Source: Pseudisothecium myosuroides (Eukaryota > Streptophyta > Bryopsida > Hypnales > Lembophyllaceae). From it: a DNA stretch of 64,000 nt. Positions 1 through 11,697 of this stretch are shown here, piece by piece (positions within the stretch are counted from its first letter, which is position 1; every line of letters begins with the position of its first letter). A program made the translations under genes and the position numbers. Location of the stretch: the NCBI GenBank assembly GCA_951799445.1, contig OX637291.1, positions 2,606,501-2,670,500 of the forward strand. The letters run 5' to 3'. The notes below the pieces were generated by a model. That model saw nothing but the letters and a program-made list of their open reading frames with translations, was not told where the DNA came from and did not search any database.

Positions 1-3000
1 GGCCTCCAGCGCAAACTGTAAAAAACTTCAAATATGTCAAACGAGAAATCAAACAACGTTTGGAAATCCAGTAATCATACCTGGATCCGATTCACCCACA
101 TGAAATATTAAAAACCAATTTATTCCTCAAAGCAAAAGAGCTGTGAACCCTACCTGCCATCCGTGTCGATATCCCCCAGTAAAACATGCACATCTGGGGC
201 AATCATCATACACTGCTTGGCAATATAGTGGCCACACTGGGCATTATCTCCCGTCACCATGACCGGGCGAACCTGCATTGCAGTAACCTACATCATTGAC
301 AGAGAAAATCTACGGTCTCGTAGCAGAAACTCTCGAATCATTATGAATGTAATTAAACCAAAGGGCGGCTTCCGTGAATACTAACAGCATACCATCTCCC
401 CTAGTATCACATGCTACTCACACTCGATACATTGTATGTTCGTATCTTTTTCTTAGGATTTTACCTCTCCCGCTTTTAAAGCTTCGATAGCGCTTCCACT
501 GTCAGGCTTCAGTTCATTTCGGAACAAAATGAGTGCCACAAACTCCAGATCTCTCTCCAAATCGTCACGCGATGTTTGTTCTACGCTCTCCAGGTTATAT
601 CCAGAACCCAAGTTTCTACAAAACAAAGAGAAGATCAATTTTTAAAGCTCGTCATCTACCAATTTTGGGATGTGGTCTATAAACTACTCCTAGGAGCGGC
701 TTATGACTTTCGACTTCTAATTGGGATATGTAACAACGGAAGAAGACAATGCGATCTACGTTGAACGGAATCTAAAGTTTTAGCGACAGCATTGCCACTT
801 AAGTGAGCCAAAAATCATCTGAAAGTACGTCCTGCAAACAAGCATGTGGATAGCCTAAGTCAATGAACGTCATAATGTACGAAATGGAAGAAAAAAAAGC
901 AGCTTATCGAACCTGTAGCCAAGACCAAGTACGTAACAGCCGTCAAGGGCGTGCTGGCGAGCAGTGTGCATGTAGTTCTTAGGGAGACTCTGCAGAGTGC
1001 TCAACTCTCTTATTTTCTCGAAGGATCCCTGATCCAGTAGCTTCATTTTTAGTATACAATGAAAGTCTTGGAGGGCTACAATTAACACCGTAACAAGAAA
1101 CTGAACTGAAGCAACAAAGCTCGATGCGAAATGTGCCGTCAGCAGGAGGGATCTGAAAATCATCGTTGACATGACCTATTTCTCTTTCGGAGTATGACAA
1201 GGTGGATAAATAATGCGGCAATGGAGATGGTATTAGGAACTACTCCGTAATTAACAGAGAAAATCATTTAATATTCGCCAACAATTTACCTTGCAGTATA
1301 CATGCAATCGACTCTCTTGATCTTGCACAATAACACTCATGGTAGCTCGTGCATGGTCAAACTCATTGCGTTTCACTATTCTGAGTTCTTTCCCAGAAGG
1401 GCAGCGGACACATGGTGCCTCATTGGCGTTCTCCTTAAGCTCCCAACCCACAGAAGAAAACATCCTCACCTGCAGTGCAAAACGCAAGCATCAAATCCGT
1501 TCTCTATCTCAACAGACTATGCATGATTGAGCTGATCTGTAGAGAGAAGCGCAATACACAGCGAAGAATTTTCATGCTAAAGAAACATGTAGCATGAATT
1601 CTGGAGAAGACATGGCCAAATCGAAAATTAAGCCTGCTTTGAAAGATTCTGAAGACTTACCTCCACTTGATTTCCAACAAATTGGTTACCAAACTTGGTC
1701 ACAGCATGGCAAGTTGCTAACCCATGCAGCGTAGAAGGATCCATAACTCCATTGGCTGGCAAGTTCAAGTGCCCAAAAGTAAGTCCATCACTACCTGACC
1801 TGACAACACTCCGAGCGCCAATAAAATCGAGACCTTCATGGGTAAGGGTTCCAGTCTTGTCGAAACAGAATACTCGTACCTTCCCAGCAATTGCGATCCG
1901 CTTCGGGTTCAAACAATAGATGCCACGGGCCTGAAAACAACAATTCATCTTGAGATTATTCCCAGTTATCCAGTGACCTTGCAGGATACGAGCAATTGAT
2001 GAAGGGCAAATTAAAACGTACTCTACAATACACTCACATGACATTTCTCCCAAAAATTTACCAAAATTTACCTTCAGGCGCTCTACGGCATGCAGTTGGC
2101 CAATTTCAAGAGCCACTGGGAGAAGAGGAGACATGATTTGGGAAAGAATAGCCATGCAATACATCCACTTGGTCACCCAATAGCTTTGCGCACCAGTGCG
2201 ATTCTGCAAGAGCACTGCACTCAGTCCCAGAGATAAAAACTAAGCAGCAATTTCATTCTTTTGGAACTCCAAAATTTATGCATCATTTGTATCATTATGC
2301 AAAACTGCTCGTAAGTTACAGAAGTTCAAGAATCACTGGTTCGAGACGAGAAACAGTCCGGGTAACATAGCCATTATCTTGTTGAAGTTGCAAAAGTTCA
2401 AACTTCACAAACTGCATACACGCACCTGAAATATGAAGGAAATGATAAAGCAGATAATTCCGTACACTAAGAGCAGCAAGACGACAACCGGCAGCTCCTC
2501 ATCGTACTTAAATAGCATCTTCTCTGGATACAAGATGCTAGCCAGTAACTCTCCTTTTGAAGTAGCCATACCTGACGAGGGCAGTAAAATCACAGAACGT
2601 ACTCAATAAATGATGTATCACGACTTAGTTCCTGTCAAATTACAACATCATTTGAAAGGTGACAATAGGCTCGTGAGTCTAACGCTTGCCACTCGTAAAG
2701 CTCACGTAATCACAAAACGTGACAATCATGCATTCCTCAGTCCTGTTAGTTCATCCTTGTCGCAGATAGAATTGCGAACTCGCGGTTGACTCTGATTCCT
2801 TGTACTTGAACACTGTTGCTCAAGGCCCTTTCAGAATTGGTCAGACGGAGCCAATAGGTCGTGATACCTCGAACAGGTACTACGACGCTTGCGAAATAAT
2901 AATTTACGTAAATACTAGAAGATATAGACCTCTTAAGACTCAAAGTAAAACGTGAACTGCACATAACTTGATAGTAATTTACCTGTAGATACCACTACTG

Positions 3001-6000
3001 CAAGAACATTGTCTTGGTTTTGACTACCCGCCTGAAGTACAGTGGTCCCCGCGAAGAGCGTGTGACGAGCCCCGCGACCATCAGGTTTGTAATGCTCTGT
3101 GTTGTCAGAAGCCATATATTTTTGTACTGGTGTAGCTTCTCCGGTTAGAGCACTTTCATTGCATACACAAAAACCTGGAAAAGGATCTCAAGGATAAAAA
3201 TATCAAGACATCCAGCTATTTGAACAATGTGGGAGGGTTCTATACATGACTGATGGTTGATAGAGTATTCAAACCTTCTATCCATCTAAGGAAAAGAGAG
3301 TTGCTAGAGTTGATACAAGCTGCCTTGGAAATGATATATAGCACAGCCTCAGATGTGCAAGGCTCAACCTACAGAACATAACATTCTCGAAAATGGAATA
3401 CCAATATTAAACTGTTAATCGCAAACTGGGAGTACTTTCGGCCGTGCAAGAGAATACTCAAACCTTTTATAATCAAGAGGTCGCAAGGTAACAACCAATC
3501 ACTTCTAATTCTGACCAGGTCTCCTGGGACAAGTTTGCTTGAAGAAAGAATCACCCATTCTCCGTCACGAAATACAGATGTTTCCGTGACATACTCTGTT
3601 ACCTACACCAGTGCAAAGATACGTGTTATGTATGTGATAAGCTGAGGACAGGAATACTCTATTTCTTCCAAAAAAGAGAATGAACGACCCTCAAGAATTA
3701 GTTGCATCAACTGAAGAACCATTGCTGAAAAGGTTGAGGAAGTTATCAAGCTCCATTCAAGACCTTTGAAATTGCAAGTTGGCTCGTTCTCCGTGAATAA
3801 ATGGTGATAGAGGCACTCAGCAGTACTATGCAGGTCAGAAGTGATGCCACAAAAAGGTAGCTGTTCCAAAAATAAAGTATATACATGGCAAGCTGGTAGA
3901 CATGAAAGAGTGAAAAGAGCTCGTCGACAGTCGTAAACATCAATGTCTCAGGCTTGAATGGTATTTCATTGAATCCAATCTTCTCCAGGCGAGACTCTGC
4001 TTCTTGGGTGGTAAGTCCAGTTGGTACCTGCATATTCGAACACAAGACGTAGTCAACAGCCTATGAACTTGGGGTGCAAAACGGACTTCAATAGAAGGCA
4101 AAAGGAGCTAGTAAATAAAACAAATCCGTTCTCAACAAGCGCACTTATCAACATAACAGAATACAAAAAACATCCTGATGAGCAATTTGAAGAAGAGGTA
4201 AAGTGTGGATGCAGTAATAATCAGTGAAAAAATTAGGGGGATTTGAAAGCTTGGGCATGGGAGACACCCTGTACCCCATCACCAAATGTCTTCTTCGAAC
4301 CACGAGTGGCAATTTCACATCTCTTCAACTGTCCAAATTAAATAAAGAAATGACGGAGAGTGGCCTTTGATTCACTCAATGCAATGCTTCAAGACAAGAC
4401 AACACCTGGTAGAAGTCTGAATAGCGGGTTCCGACTTTCAGAATTGCACGATGGAGTTCCCCGCCATCCACCAAGTAACGCTGACCTCTCAAGACAAAGT
4501 ATCGTTGCCCAAGACTAGTTGTTGAAAGATCAATAGTATCAAAGTGACCCCGATTATTGGCAGGTATTAACGTATTCTGCGGAATGAAAAAAAAGTGAAT
4601 CATACAAGATGAATAAGGATGACTTTGCAGAGTTCAATGTAACCTATCAAAGCCATAATTCATCTTGATGCATCATACCGAATTCATGTGATGTATCTGA
4701 AAAGGTACAAGACATACCTTGACTCGCTCTAAAACACGGACAAGGAAGAAAACATTGACAGAAAGAATTTCTCGTTGATCTTGTGTCCACACATTCACCA
4801 CAGTCGCCCGAGAAAGGTCACATGGCATGCGAAACCAGTTGTGAACCCTTCCTTTATTGAGAACCCAGCCCGTAAACCAGAAAGTAGACAGCCACCATAT
4901 AACGAAGAAAACCTGTAAAAATAACAGGCCCGTCCAGTAGTTGTTCACTCTAATCAGATGCATATCACAATATGCCTTCGAGCATTAATTAAATGCAAAT
5001 AGCCGCAAATTGCTATCCTATAATTTACATTAAATCTACCCTCTAATTCTCGCTCTTACTGTAAGAATTCTTAGGAGGACAAATCTCAACGACTAGCACG
5101 CAATTATTGCCTGATGTCCTGCTGTGTATACCCTACCTTCAAAGTTTCTTCTCGAGTCTCATCATTTCTCAAGATGTCTCAAAATGTCCTCAATAGAGTC
5201 CTACTCTAGTTGTATTCCACAATTGATGAATGGTCAACATAGTAGAGTAAAAGCACAACTGAATTCCAAAGGTACTAAAACAGAAACAGAAAAGAAAAGT
5301 GTAAAACAAGCAAAGAGGATCAAACCTTGCCATTGAATTCGAAGGTGCCAAAGATGACGTTGTTGCCAAAGAAACAGAGGTTATCAATGCCACCGACTTC
5401 ACACTTGTTGTAGGTGTCTACCAAAATCAGTATATCAAGTGCAATCCACTGAAATGATACAAGGCAGCATAGAAAATAGCAAAACTCTCCGAAGTATGTC
5501 CATGTGTACCCAGTGATGAGAAGCTGCCTGTCCCCTTCCAACTGCACATGAACCTCTTCCGCTCTAGATATCGGCTCTTGGTCACTGCAGATAGTCACAC
5601 ATATCGTCCAAGTCAGTAGTGACTCAGCAATTCGCCCTCTCATAAATCTCTGGGATGACTCTCTTGTTTACTTGGCCAAACATTCTATCGCATGTGGACA
5701 AGAAAACCCATATCAACTTCCTTCCTTCCTTGGCAATGCAAATGCCAAAACGAGCCTCAGCAGCAATCACTGCACCTTCGTTCAGCACCGGAATCGACGG
5801 AGAGAAATCAGAGTTTACCTTGATACAATAGCATCTTCACATTCTCCGTTTGACAATTTTTCTTGGATGAGGATTGGTTTGGTAGGGAACCGACGCGAAC
5901 GACTCCGTTTCCACAGCATGAAAACGCCGCAACTGGACATTACGACAACCCAGAAGGCAAAGACAACAATCGGTGCTGCATCTCGCATGCTGGTGATCTT

Positions 6001-6057
6001 GACGTGGCACGTTGCATCTTCCAAGCAGGGTAAAGGACCCTCGGGATAGCGCACCAT
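1..6057 (-). CDS. P5B-type (ATP13A2-like) P-type ATPase, 5' part, runs off the left edge
   Basis: Ion-motive ATPase of the P5B family; animal members (ATP13A2 group) export polyamines from endolysosomes. Coding exons, in transcript order: 6057-5819, 5584-5326, 4912-4718, 4576-4406, 4027-3764, 3602-3464, 3174-2983, 2571-2426, 2203-2072, 1930-1661, 1469-1290, 1028-913, 615-465, 272-154; all phases match, giving about 857 aa in the window. Visible: hydrophobic entry segment (YTWTYFGEFCYFLCC), actuator loop with LVPGDLV and LTGE (about residues 432-435), M4 motif SPLLP (about 560-564), phosphorylation site CFDKTGTLTHEGLDF (Asp about 603), nucleotide-binding segment with RATMSVIV, and VMVTGDN (about 822-828). 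GLD after DKTGTLT fits P5B, not P5A. Hinge, M5-M10 and C-terminus lie beyond position 1. ATG at 6057 is the first Met after an in-frame TAA; upstream coding exons cannot be excluded. Confidence 0.9.
5819..6057 (-). other. First recognised coding exon of the P5B ATPase: N-terminal extension with a membrane segment
   Basis: About 80 residues: a cysteine-containing polar stretch (PLPCLEDATC), one strongly hydrophobic helix (APIVVFAFWVVVMSSCGVFM) and a basic segment (KRSRSRR), ending at a good donor (AG|GTAAAC) in phase with the P5 core exon. The P5B subfamily usually has extra hydrophobic segments before the core, so this may be the P5B N-terminus. A cryptic acceptor just upstream would allow reading to begin before the Met, and 6529-6726 (minus) is open and protein-like, so the true start is uncertain. 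Confidence 0.55.
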
Positions 6058-7802
6058 TGTCGACCGAAAGGGCTCCGACTTGGGTTAAGCCTCCGGAAGG
6101 TTCTGCAGATTTTTTGTGATCACTAGCTATCATGCGTGAGAAAATCAATTATTTAAACGAAAACAGCTACGACAAGATCTTTCATGTGGCTCGCCAGCAA
6201 TTGGCGGTGTCAATCGGCACTTCCAGAACGGATGGGATGATAACACCACTTTCCCAATTAATTATGATAACGTAAGCTGCTTGCAATTGCATTGGCAGTG
6301 GACAAGCGAAACCTATGAATAACTAACTAGAGATTGAAGCTCCAGTTCGAAGTGTCTATGAAGCGAGACTTTGGCAGTTGAACAGGTACATTCGGCCCAG
6401 ACTTCAAATCACCACATATACATGCACACCCTGGCGCTTGTTGCCATGGCCACTGCTTCGGACGCCATAGCCGGGTAGCAACTAATATTTGTTCAAACAG
6501 CATGCAAGATAGCCAGAATTCCACAGTCTCAAGTCCATATTGCCTGCTCTTCTGAAACCCTGAGAATGAGAGAATTGTCTACAGCAGTCTTCACGGATAC
6601 GAAGGTGACAGTGTGCTTCACGCCACACCCTGCCCGACCTTCGAAAGCAATGAGACGCACTCTCTGCCGCTGCATGTGCTCCGAAAGGCAAAAGCCGTAC
6701 GTTAAAGGACACACTCGATCAACCATTCTCGATTCACGACGGCAAGATACCTGGCCCTACCGGTCGCGGCGAAACAATACAACTCCGAATCGAACGACTA
6801 AGCACCCATGACAAAATGCAGTCTCAGCCGGCCAAAGAGTCGCCATCGGATTGCAGACACTGATTACCCGAACCAGTACTCAACTGTCACTAAGCTTAGG
6901 TTAATAATTGACAATTAAATTGTGAAAGGCGCCATCCAATTCCTCCGTCCAAAACAGCAGGTGCTCGCTCGACCTCAAGAATGCCAAACAGCAATCAAAT
7001 TGAATAATGGTATCGAGAAAAGTGTTCAACTAATCATCCTGGTGTAAGCAAACCTAAAACAACTGAACCAGTCCAGAGCCAGTCCAGCCAGGATTGACGT
7101 ATACGACCCAGAGCTCACAGATCCAGATAGAGACAGGAGACCGGTGTGAACAAGACCACGAGCGTTAGCCAGCAAGGTGGTCATGTCGTGAACAATGCTC
7201 CGTCCGGCATACTTTTAAGCGAAAGAGACTGAATGAACAAATGCCAGTCGAATAACTTATCCAGGGACAAGCTAGATGCACAACCCATTATTTTCCAGCC
7301 ACACGAAAAAGAAGAGATCCAGTCACAAGATGAGCATTCTTGGTCAGTAAGCTCGTGAGTACCCTCACAAATCTTACTCTTTAAGTCTCCCAAATTCTCA
7401 GTAATACTCCCACCATACCTCACTGACCGACTGATAGGTTTCGTCTCCCATGCTTGCGTCTCGCTCCACCAAACAGTGCCGTTGGACAGCTTCTACAGTC
7501 ATGCAATTTTCTACATCTAGAATGACATTATGCATTTGTGTCACGAGATTGAGATCAGGAGAAGGAAAAACAGCTCTGGGGCATGCTCATTTTGAGATCT
7601 TAATGTTACCAGAATAATACACCAGGTAACAGGCAAGTATCATCCTCTTTAATAAATGCGAGGACATTGCACAAATTGTCAGACATGAAAGCTTACTTTG
7701 TTGCGCAGAAAGTATAGCCAATATAGGCAATAGGACCAGAAGGATTGCTTCTCTAACTGATCACTAGGGAACTAAAAGCCTTATCAAGGGTAGGATGCCT
7801 AC
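6058..7802. other. Upstream region of the P5B gene, no assigned gene
   Basis: Open stretches on the minus strand at 6529-6726 (contains KHTVTFVSVKTAVDNS), 6327-6524 and 7181-7423 look partly protein-like but match no family I recognise and cannot be joined with confidence. They may be 5' exons of the P5B gene, leader introns, or remnants. No repeat or RNA gene was seen. Confidence 0.3.
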
Positions 7803-8690
7803 TTTGATCAAATCTAGTGGAAGGGAAAACAAATATCTGGGTACTGAGGGGTGACGGCTGAAAAGTAGCGGAGTACCAAGCAGAAGTTATCTTCACTCGA
7901 GGTCATTGCTGAATACCTGAAGACAAAGGCACAAGCTTGAACGAGAGAAAATGAGTGCCTCTTGGGAGTATGGAGACTGTATCGCTAGCTGTGCGCACCT
8001 GAGAAGATGAAGCTGGCTGTATCGACCACAGAAAAAGCAACCTCCTGAAGGGTGTTGGTCATGTTTTGGACCTTTGTTGTCATGGTAAAGGCTGACCAAG
8101 AACAGCCTGAGGAGGGCAGTCCAAAGTGATAACGAGGGGTGGGAATTCGACCATTATCTTCGCAAGTGGCACTTGGTTGTTCACGGAACCAACTGCATTC
8201 TTGTTGTGCAGCGCTGACAATTCAGAAACGTTTGGGGGTAGATCACTCGACACAGCCCTTCGCCAGAGCACAGAAATTGTGCCCACAAACAAAGATTTAG
8301 ATGGTACCAAAGGGCGAGCCCAAAGAAGTTGGGTGAATATCTCCTGAGGATACCTCCTGCTTCACCTCCAGCGAAATCGTCCGAGGCTTCGCCGCTTCTC
8401 TCCTCATTCACAACCGCACCAGCTAGTCCAGACTTTTGCACTATGCATCTACTTGTGTCTTCCTCTGTGACCCCAATTCTCAAAAGGTGAAGTGGAAGTG
8501 AAGATTTATTCTTCAGTGTAATGACCAAGATGCTAGACTCCTTTAACGCAAGAGTAGCAGCCGGTACCTGACCTCCTGTAGTATCAGCATCCAAATTCCC
8601 AAGCAAGAGTGCATCTCTTCTGAAGGGCGCTACGCGGTGATGCTCAATAGCCAGGGCCTCGACACAATCAAACTCTTTGCTCTTGTGTAG
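7803..8690 (-). pseudogene. TRAPPC11-like (gryphon domain) C-terminal pseudogene fragment
   Basis: Conceptual translation matches the C-terminal part of TRAPP complex subunit 11, a vesicle-tethering factor of the ER-Golgi pathway. Recognisable blocks are LLLGNLDADTTGGQVPAATL near 8580, a Trp/Arg-rich block (VLWRRAVSSDLPPN) near 8250, VITLDCPPQAVLGQP near 8110, KVQNMTNTLQEVAFS near 8050 and FQPSPLSTQIFVFPS near 7830. The blocks fall in different frames: shifts occur near 8345 and 8088, a 4-base insertion lies near 7984-7989, and an in-frame TGA at 7903-7905 replaces an expected Leu codon. No intron interrupts the fragment, so a reverse-transcribed origin is possible. The rest of the protein is absent. 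A functional copy should lie elsewhere. Confidence 0.75.
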
Positions 8691-8858
8691 CCGGTATTGG
8701 TAAGTTATTCAGGGTCGGGGTGAACAGGGCAGGGCTTTTTTTTTCATTATTTTTATGAAGTGCCAAAGTGGCGATATAAAATGTTAGAGTGGTGCTCCAA
8801 ATTTCAGCATTCATCCACATATTGGATAGAAAATATCACATTAGTGTATATAACATGC

Positions 8859-9065
8859 CTATAATTCTACTTTCATCCACAATCTAGCAATTTCATCCAA
8901 GAAGGTTTCAGAATTTGTAAATTTTATCATGTGTGGAAAATAAACAAATTCAGCGTTTCCCTGCGGAGCCAAGCGAGGGGTCAGTTTGCCCCAGTCGTAT
9001 TTAGGGTCCCCTTCATCTGCTGCATGGTAAACAAACACAGCCATCAAAATAAAACTAGTGTGCAC
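8859..9065 (-). other. Unrecognised open reading frame, probably a remnant
   Basis: About 68 codons with a protein-like central part (DEGDPKYDWGKLTPRL, then FVYFPHMIKFTNSETF). I do not recognise a family. It lies next to a repeat shared with the right end of the window (63750-63930), so a transposon-derived fragment is likely. Confidence 0.25.
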
Positions 9066-9370
9066 TGTGTCATTGCCACAATCAAAATAAATGTAAAAGA
9101 AATTTTCTAATTTTCTATTTCAAAAATAATTTTTTTAATGCACAAAGGAGTGCAAGGGCTTTGTTGTGGTGTAGGAGGTTCAATTTTTGTTAAAAATAGA
9201 AAACTTTATGCATAAGGGAGTGCAAGGGCTTTGTTTTATGGTGTTTGGACAATGTGAAAGTTATGTTTTTTCAAAATAAAAGATAGTTCAATTCAAATTT
9301 TTCATTCAAAAAAATTCATAACTTTCACACCGTAGGTCCAAACGCCACAAAATTGGCACAAATAGATAGC
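9055..9370. repeat. Interspersed repeat shared with 63750-63930
   Basis: The stretch with CATTGCCACAATCAAAATAA near 9070 and TTCACACCGTAGGTCCAAAC near 9323 recurs, diverged, at 63783-63880. Inside it a 25-base unit with GGAGTGCAAGGGCTTTGTT occurs twice, near 9145 and 9211. No termini or target duplication were found. Confidence 0.6.
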
Positions 9371-9384
9371 TCTGTGCATTGGAA

Positions 9385-9712
9385 AAGAAATTACAATAAT
9401 AACACTTATGGATTGAAAGATTATAATGTTTGATCATGAGGGTGTTACAATTGTGAAAGTGATTTGAAATCTTTTGATCCTTTTTTCACATGTCAAATTT
9501 AAAAAATTGAACACCAAATAAATATGAAGTTAAAGGGACATAGCATGCATAAATGCATAATCCAAATCAATTTATGACTTCTCAAAATCTACTCTAAATT
9601 TTTTTTTAAATGAATTTCTAATGTGATTTTTCTCCAAGATCTAGTGTCTTTGAAGCTCATTTCTGAGAGCCTTCAACACTAGAATTCAATTTAGGTTTGT
9701 TTCCCTTATTGG
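9385..9712. repeat. Partial copy of the 650-bp TTAA-bounded element family
   Basis: From ACTTATGGATTGAAAGATTA to the block around CTCCAAGATCTAGTG, this matches the elements at 49756-50407 and 51007-52615 and the fragment at 40161. Both family termini are missing here. Confidence 0.6.
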
Positions 9713-10581
9713 AAACCATCAAATTGTTATTAGAATTAAAAAATATTTAAAAAAAAATTAATACTAAAAAAATTAAAAAACATGTTTAAATTAAAAAAAA
9801 TATGTAAAAAAAATTATTTTAAAAAATATCAAAGAATTCATTAAATATAATATATGAACTAGCACTTTCTTGACCATGTTAGATTGTTGATGTAGCAACG
9901 TTTGCATGTTCTCTACAGTCTTGGGAACTTAGGGGAACTCATGGTCTTCCAAAGGCATAAAAAACCGGTAATGATTTGTGCTTTTTTCAAGGATGAATAC
10001 TATAAAGACACACACACACACAGATATATATATATGATTGGTACAATTGGAAGTTACAAATGAATTTCAATTGCATCATAATTCAAAGCAAGCTAGCAAA
10101 GATCGCAAAGGAATTGAAGGATTTTGAACCCCTATGCATTGAGGGACAACAAGTGCAATCACAAGTGTGCTGAAGTATGTATGGTGACAAGGAGATGAAG
10201 AAATTTACAATGCTATAAAACCCAAATCCACATGCACCACTATTACAAAGCTAGAAGACATGCAACAATGGAAAGCTTTAGCAGCAACAATCCTAGCTTG
10301 AGGACATCTACCAAGTCTTGTATATTAATCTATATCAAAGACAAAGAAATTTGTCAGCAATGGACAATGTTCAACAAACTGTGTTAATTGGGATTTTCAC
10401 TAAGATTTTGAGGTAGTATGGTTGTGGTGGTTGTTGTACCCATGTCTCTAAACAAATTTACTTAAACAAACATTTATAAAATGTATATCACAATGTATGT
10501 ACAAATTCAAGAATGCTATTGCAAAATGCAAATCCATTGTCACTATTTCATGACAAAGATAGAACTACTACAATGCCTCAT
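9713..10581. other. AT-rich spacer with a CA/TA microsatellite
   Basis: Low-complexity A/T runs at 9740-9850 and a (CA)n followed by (TA)n tract at about 10008-10036. Nothing else was recognised. Confidence 0.6.
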
Positions 10582-10839
10582 AACTCATATTTAACTAATT
10601 CTGGACTTATCCAGAAATTATGGATAGATTCCTGTAATTGAAAATGTATCGGCCGGCCGCCGACACTTGTCTATTTTTTATTTTTTTTACTTCTATTTAA
10701 TCCAAAATAATGATTTTGATCCATTCTAATTCAAAAATCTACATTTGGACTATACATACATTATGATTTCATCATTCAAATATAGATTGGATGTTATTTC
10801 TGGACTTTGGATAAGTCCAGAATTAGTTAAATATGAGTT
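10582..10839. mobile_element. MITE, 258 bp, with 32-bp perfect terminal inverted repeats and TCAT duplication
   Basis: The ends are inverted copies beginning AACTCATATTTAACTAATTC and continuing to the GGACTTATCCA block. TCAT flanks both sides (10578-10581 and 10840-10843), consistent with a target-site duplication. There is no coding capacity. The centre carries a short GC-rich patch (GGCCGGCCGCCG). The superfamily is not identifiable from the termini. Confidence 0.7.
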
Positions 10840-11507
10840 TCATGTGCTACCAGCCTAAACAACAAAAATGGTATAGATATCTCCCAAAGATTCTAGGTGC
10901 AATTTTGAGGATCACATTGCATACCATAATTATCTTTCCTACGCACAAAAACTTTGAATTAAAGCTGTGTAAAGTTAACAACACTAATTTCAACATCTCA
11001 CAAAAATTTGTGGCTCAATTCCAAAAAATCTTGTTTTTGACAACTTTTACAATTTAAGCCACAAAAAGTTTCACATTTGAAGTCTTAGTATCCCTCAATT
11101 TCTTCATGCACTGTTTATACAATAGATCTGCCAAGTATAACTTGATCACTTTCTTCATGTTCACTAAGTGGTCAACAATAATGCAATTTGATGCAAAACG
11201 AGTCTTTTGGAGATGCAATAATCCCTTCTTTAGCTTGTACTTGCTTAGAATATTTAGAGACATGTGATTATTTTTCATGAACTTTACAACAACCGTGGCA
11301 TTGTTTACCACATTCACAAACCATTGTTATTTGCCTCAATTTGCCATCAAAAGATTCAACACATGAAAGTTGCATCCTTGAAATTGAAGTACATGAGTGG
11401 ATACTTTGTAGTCACAATATCTTATATTCACATGCTCATACTTGTTGCGTTATTGGTGCAAATTTGAAACACATTCTTTGGTCCTATCTTTTCTCCAAAA
11501 TTCTCTA
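10840..11507. other. AT-rich spacer, nothing recognised
   Basis: Only short open frames on both strands without recognisable protein features; no repeats clear enough to name. Confidence 0.4.
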
Positions 11508-11697
11508 CACTACAAGAGAAAGGGGTGTTTTTAAGTAGTGTCCTAGACATCACGTCTTTTAAGTAAGTTTTTAAGTAAAATTTTACTAAAAAGATTGTCT
11601 TTTTAGTAAAATTTTACTTAAAAACTTACTTGAAAGACGTTACTTAAAAGACGTGATGTCTAGGACACTACTTCAAACACCCCTTTCTCTTGTAGTG
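11508..11697. mobile_element. CACTA-type MITE, 190 bp, complete
   Basis: Begins CACTACAAGAGAAAGGGGTG and ends with the inverse (CCCTTTCTCTTGTAGTG). The two halves are inverted copies over almost the whole length (about 85 bases each side of a short centre), so it folds as one long hairpin. CTA flanks both sides (11505-11507 and 11698-11700), the 3-bp duplication typical of En/Spm (CACTA) elements. Non-coding, hence non-autonomous. A related end fragment lies at about 40585-40603. Confidence 0.9.

Noticed and set aside
2746..2964. Minus-strand open frame between two P5B exons
   Set aside because: Joining 2983 to 2571 gives the family sequence VVVSTG-MATSKGELL directly; the intervening frame adds nothing known and lies in an intron.
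5837..6148. Alternative 103-codon minus frame over the first P5B exon
   Set aside because: It lacks the hydrophobic segment and does not join in phase to the next exon; the other frame does.
10005..10036. CA/TA run as a promoter or matrix-attachment signal
   Set aside because: A simple microsatellite with no gene nearby.
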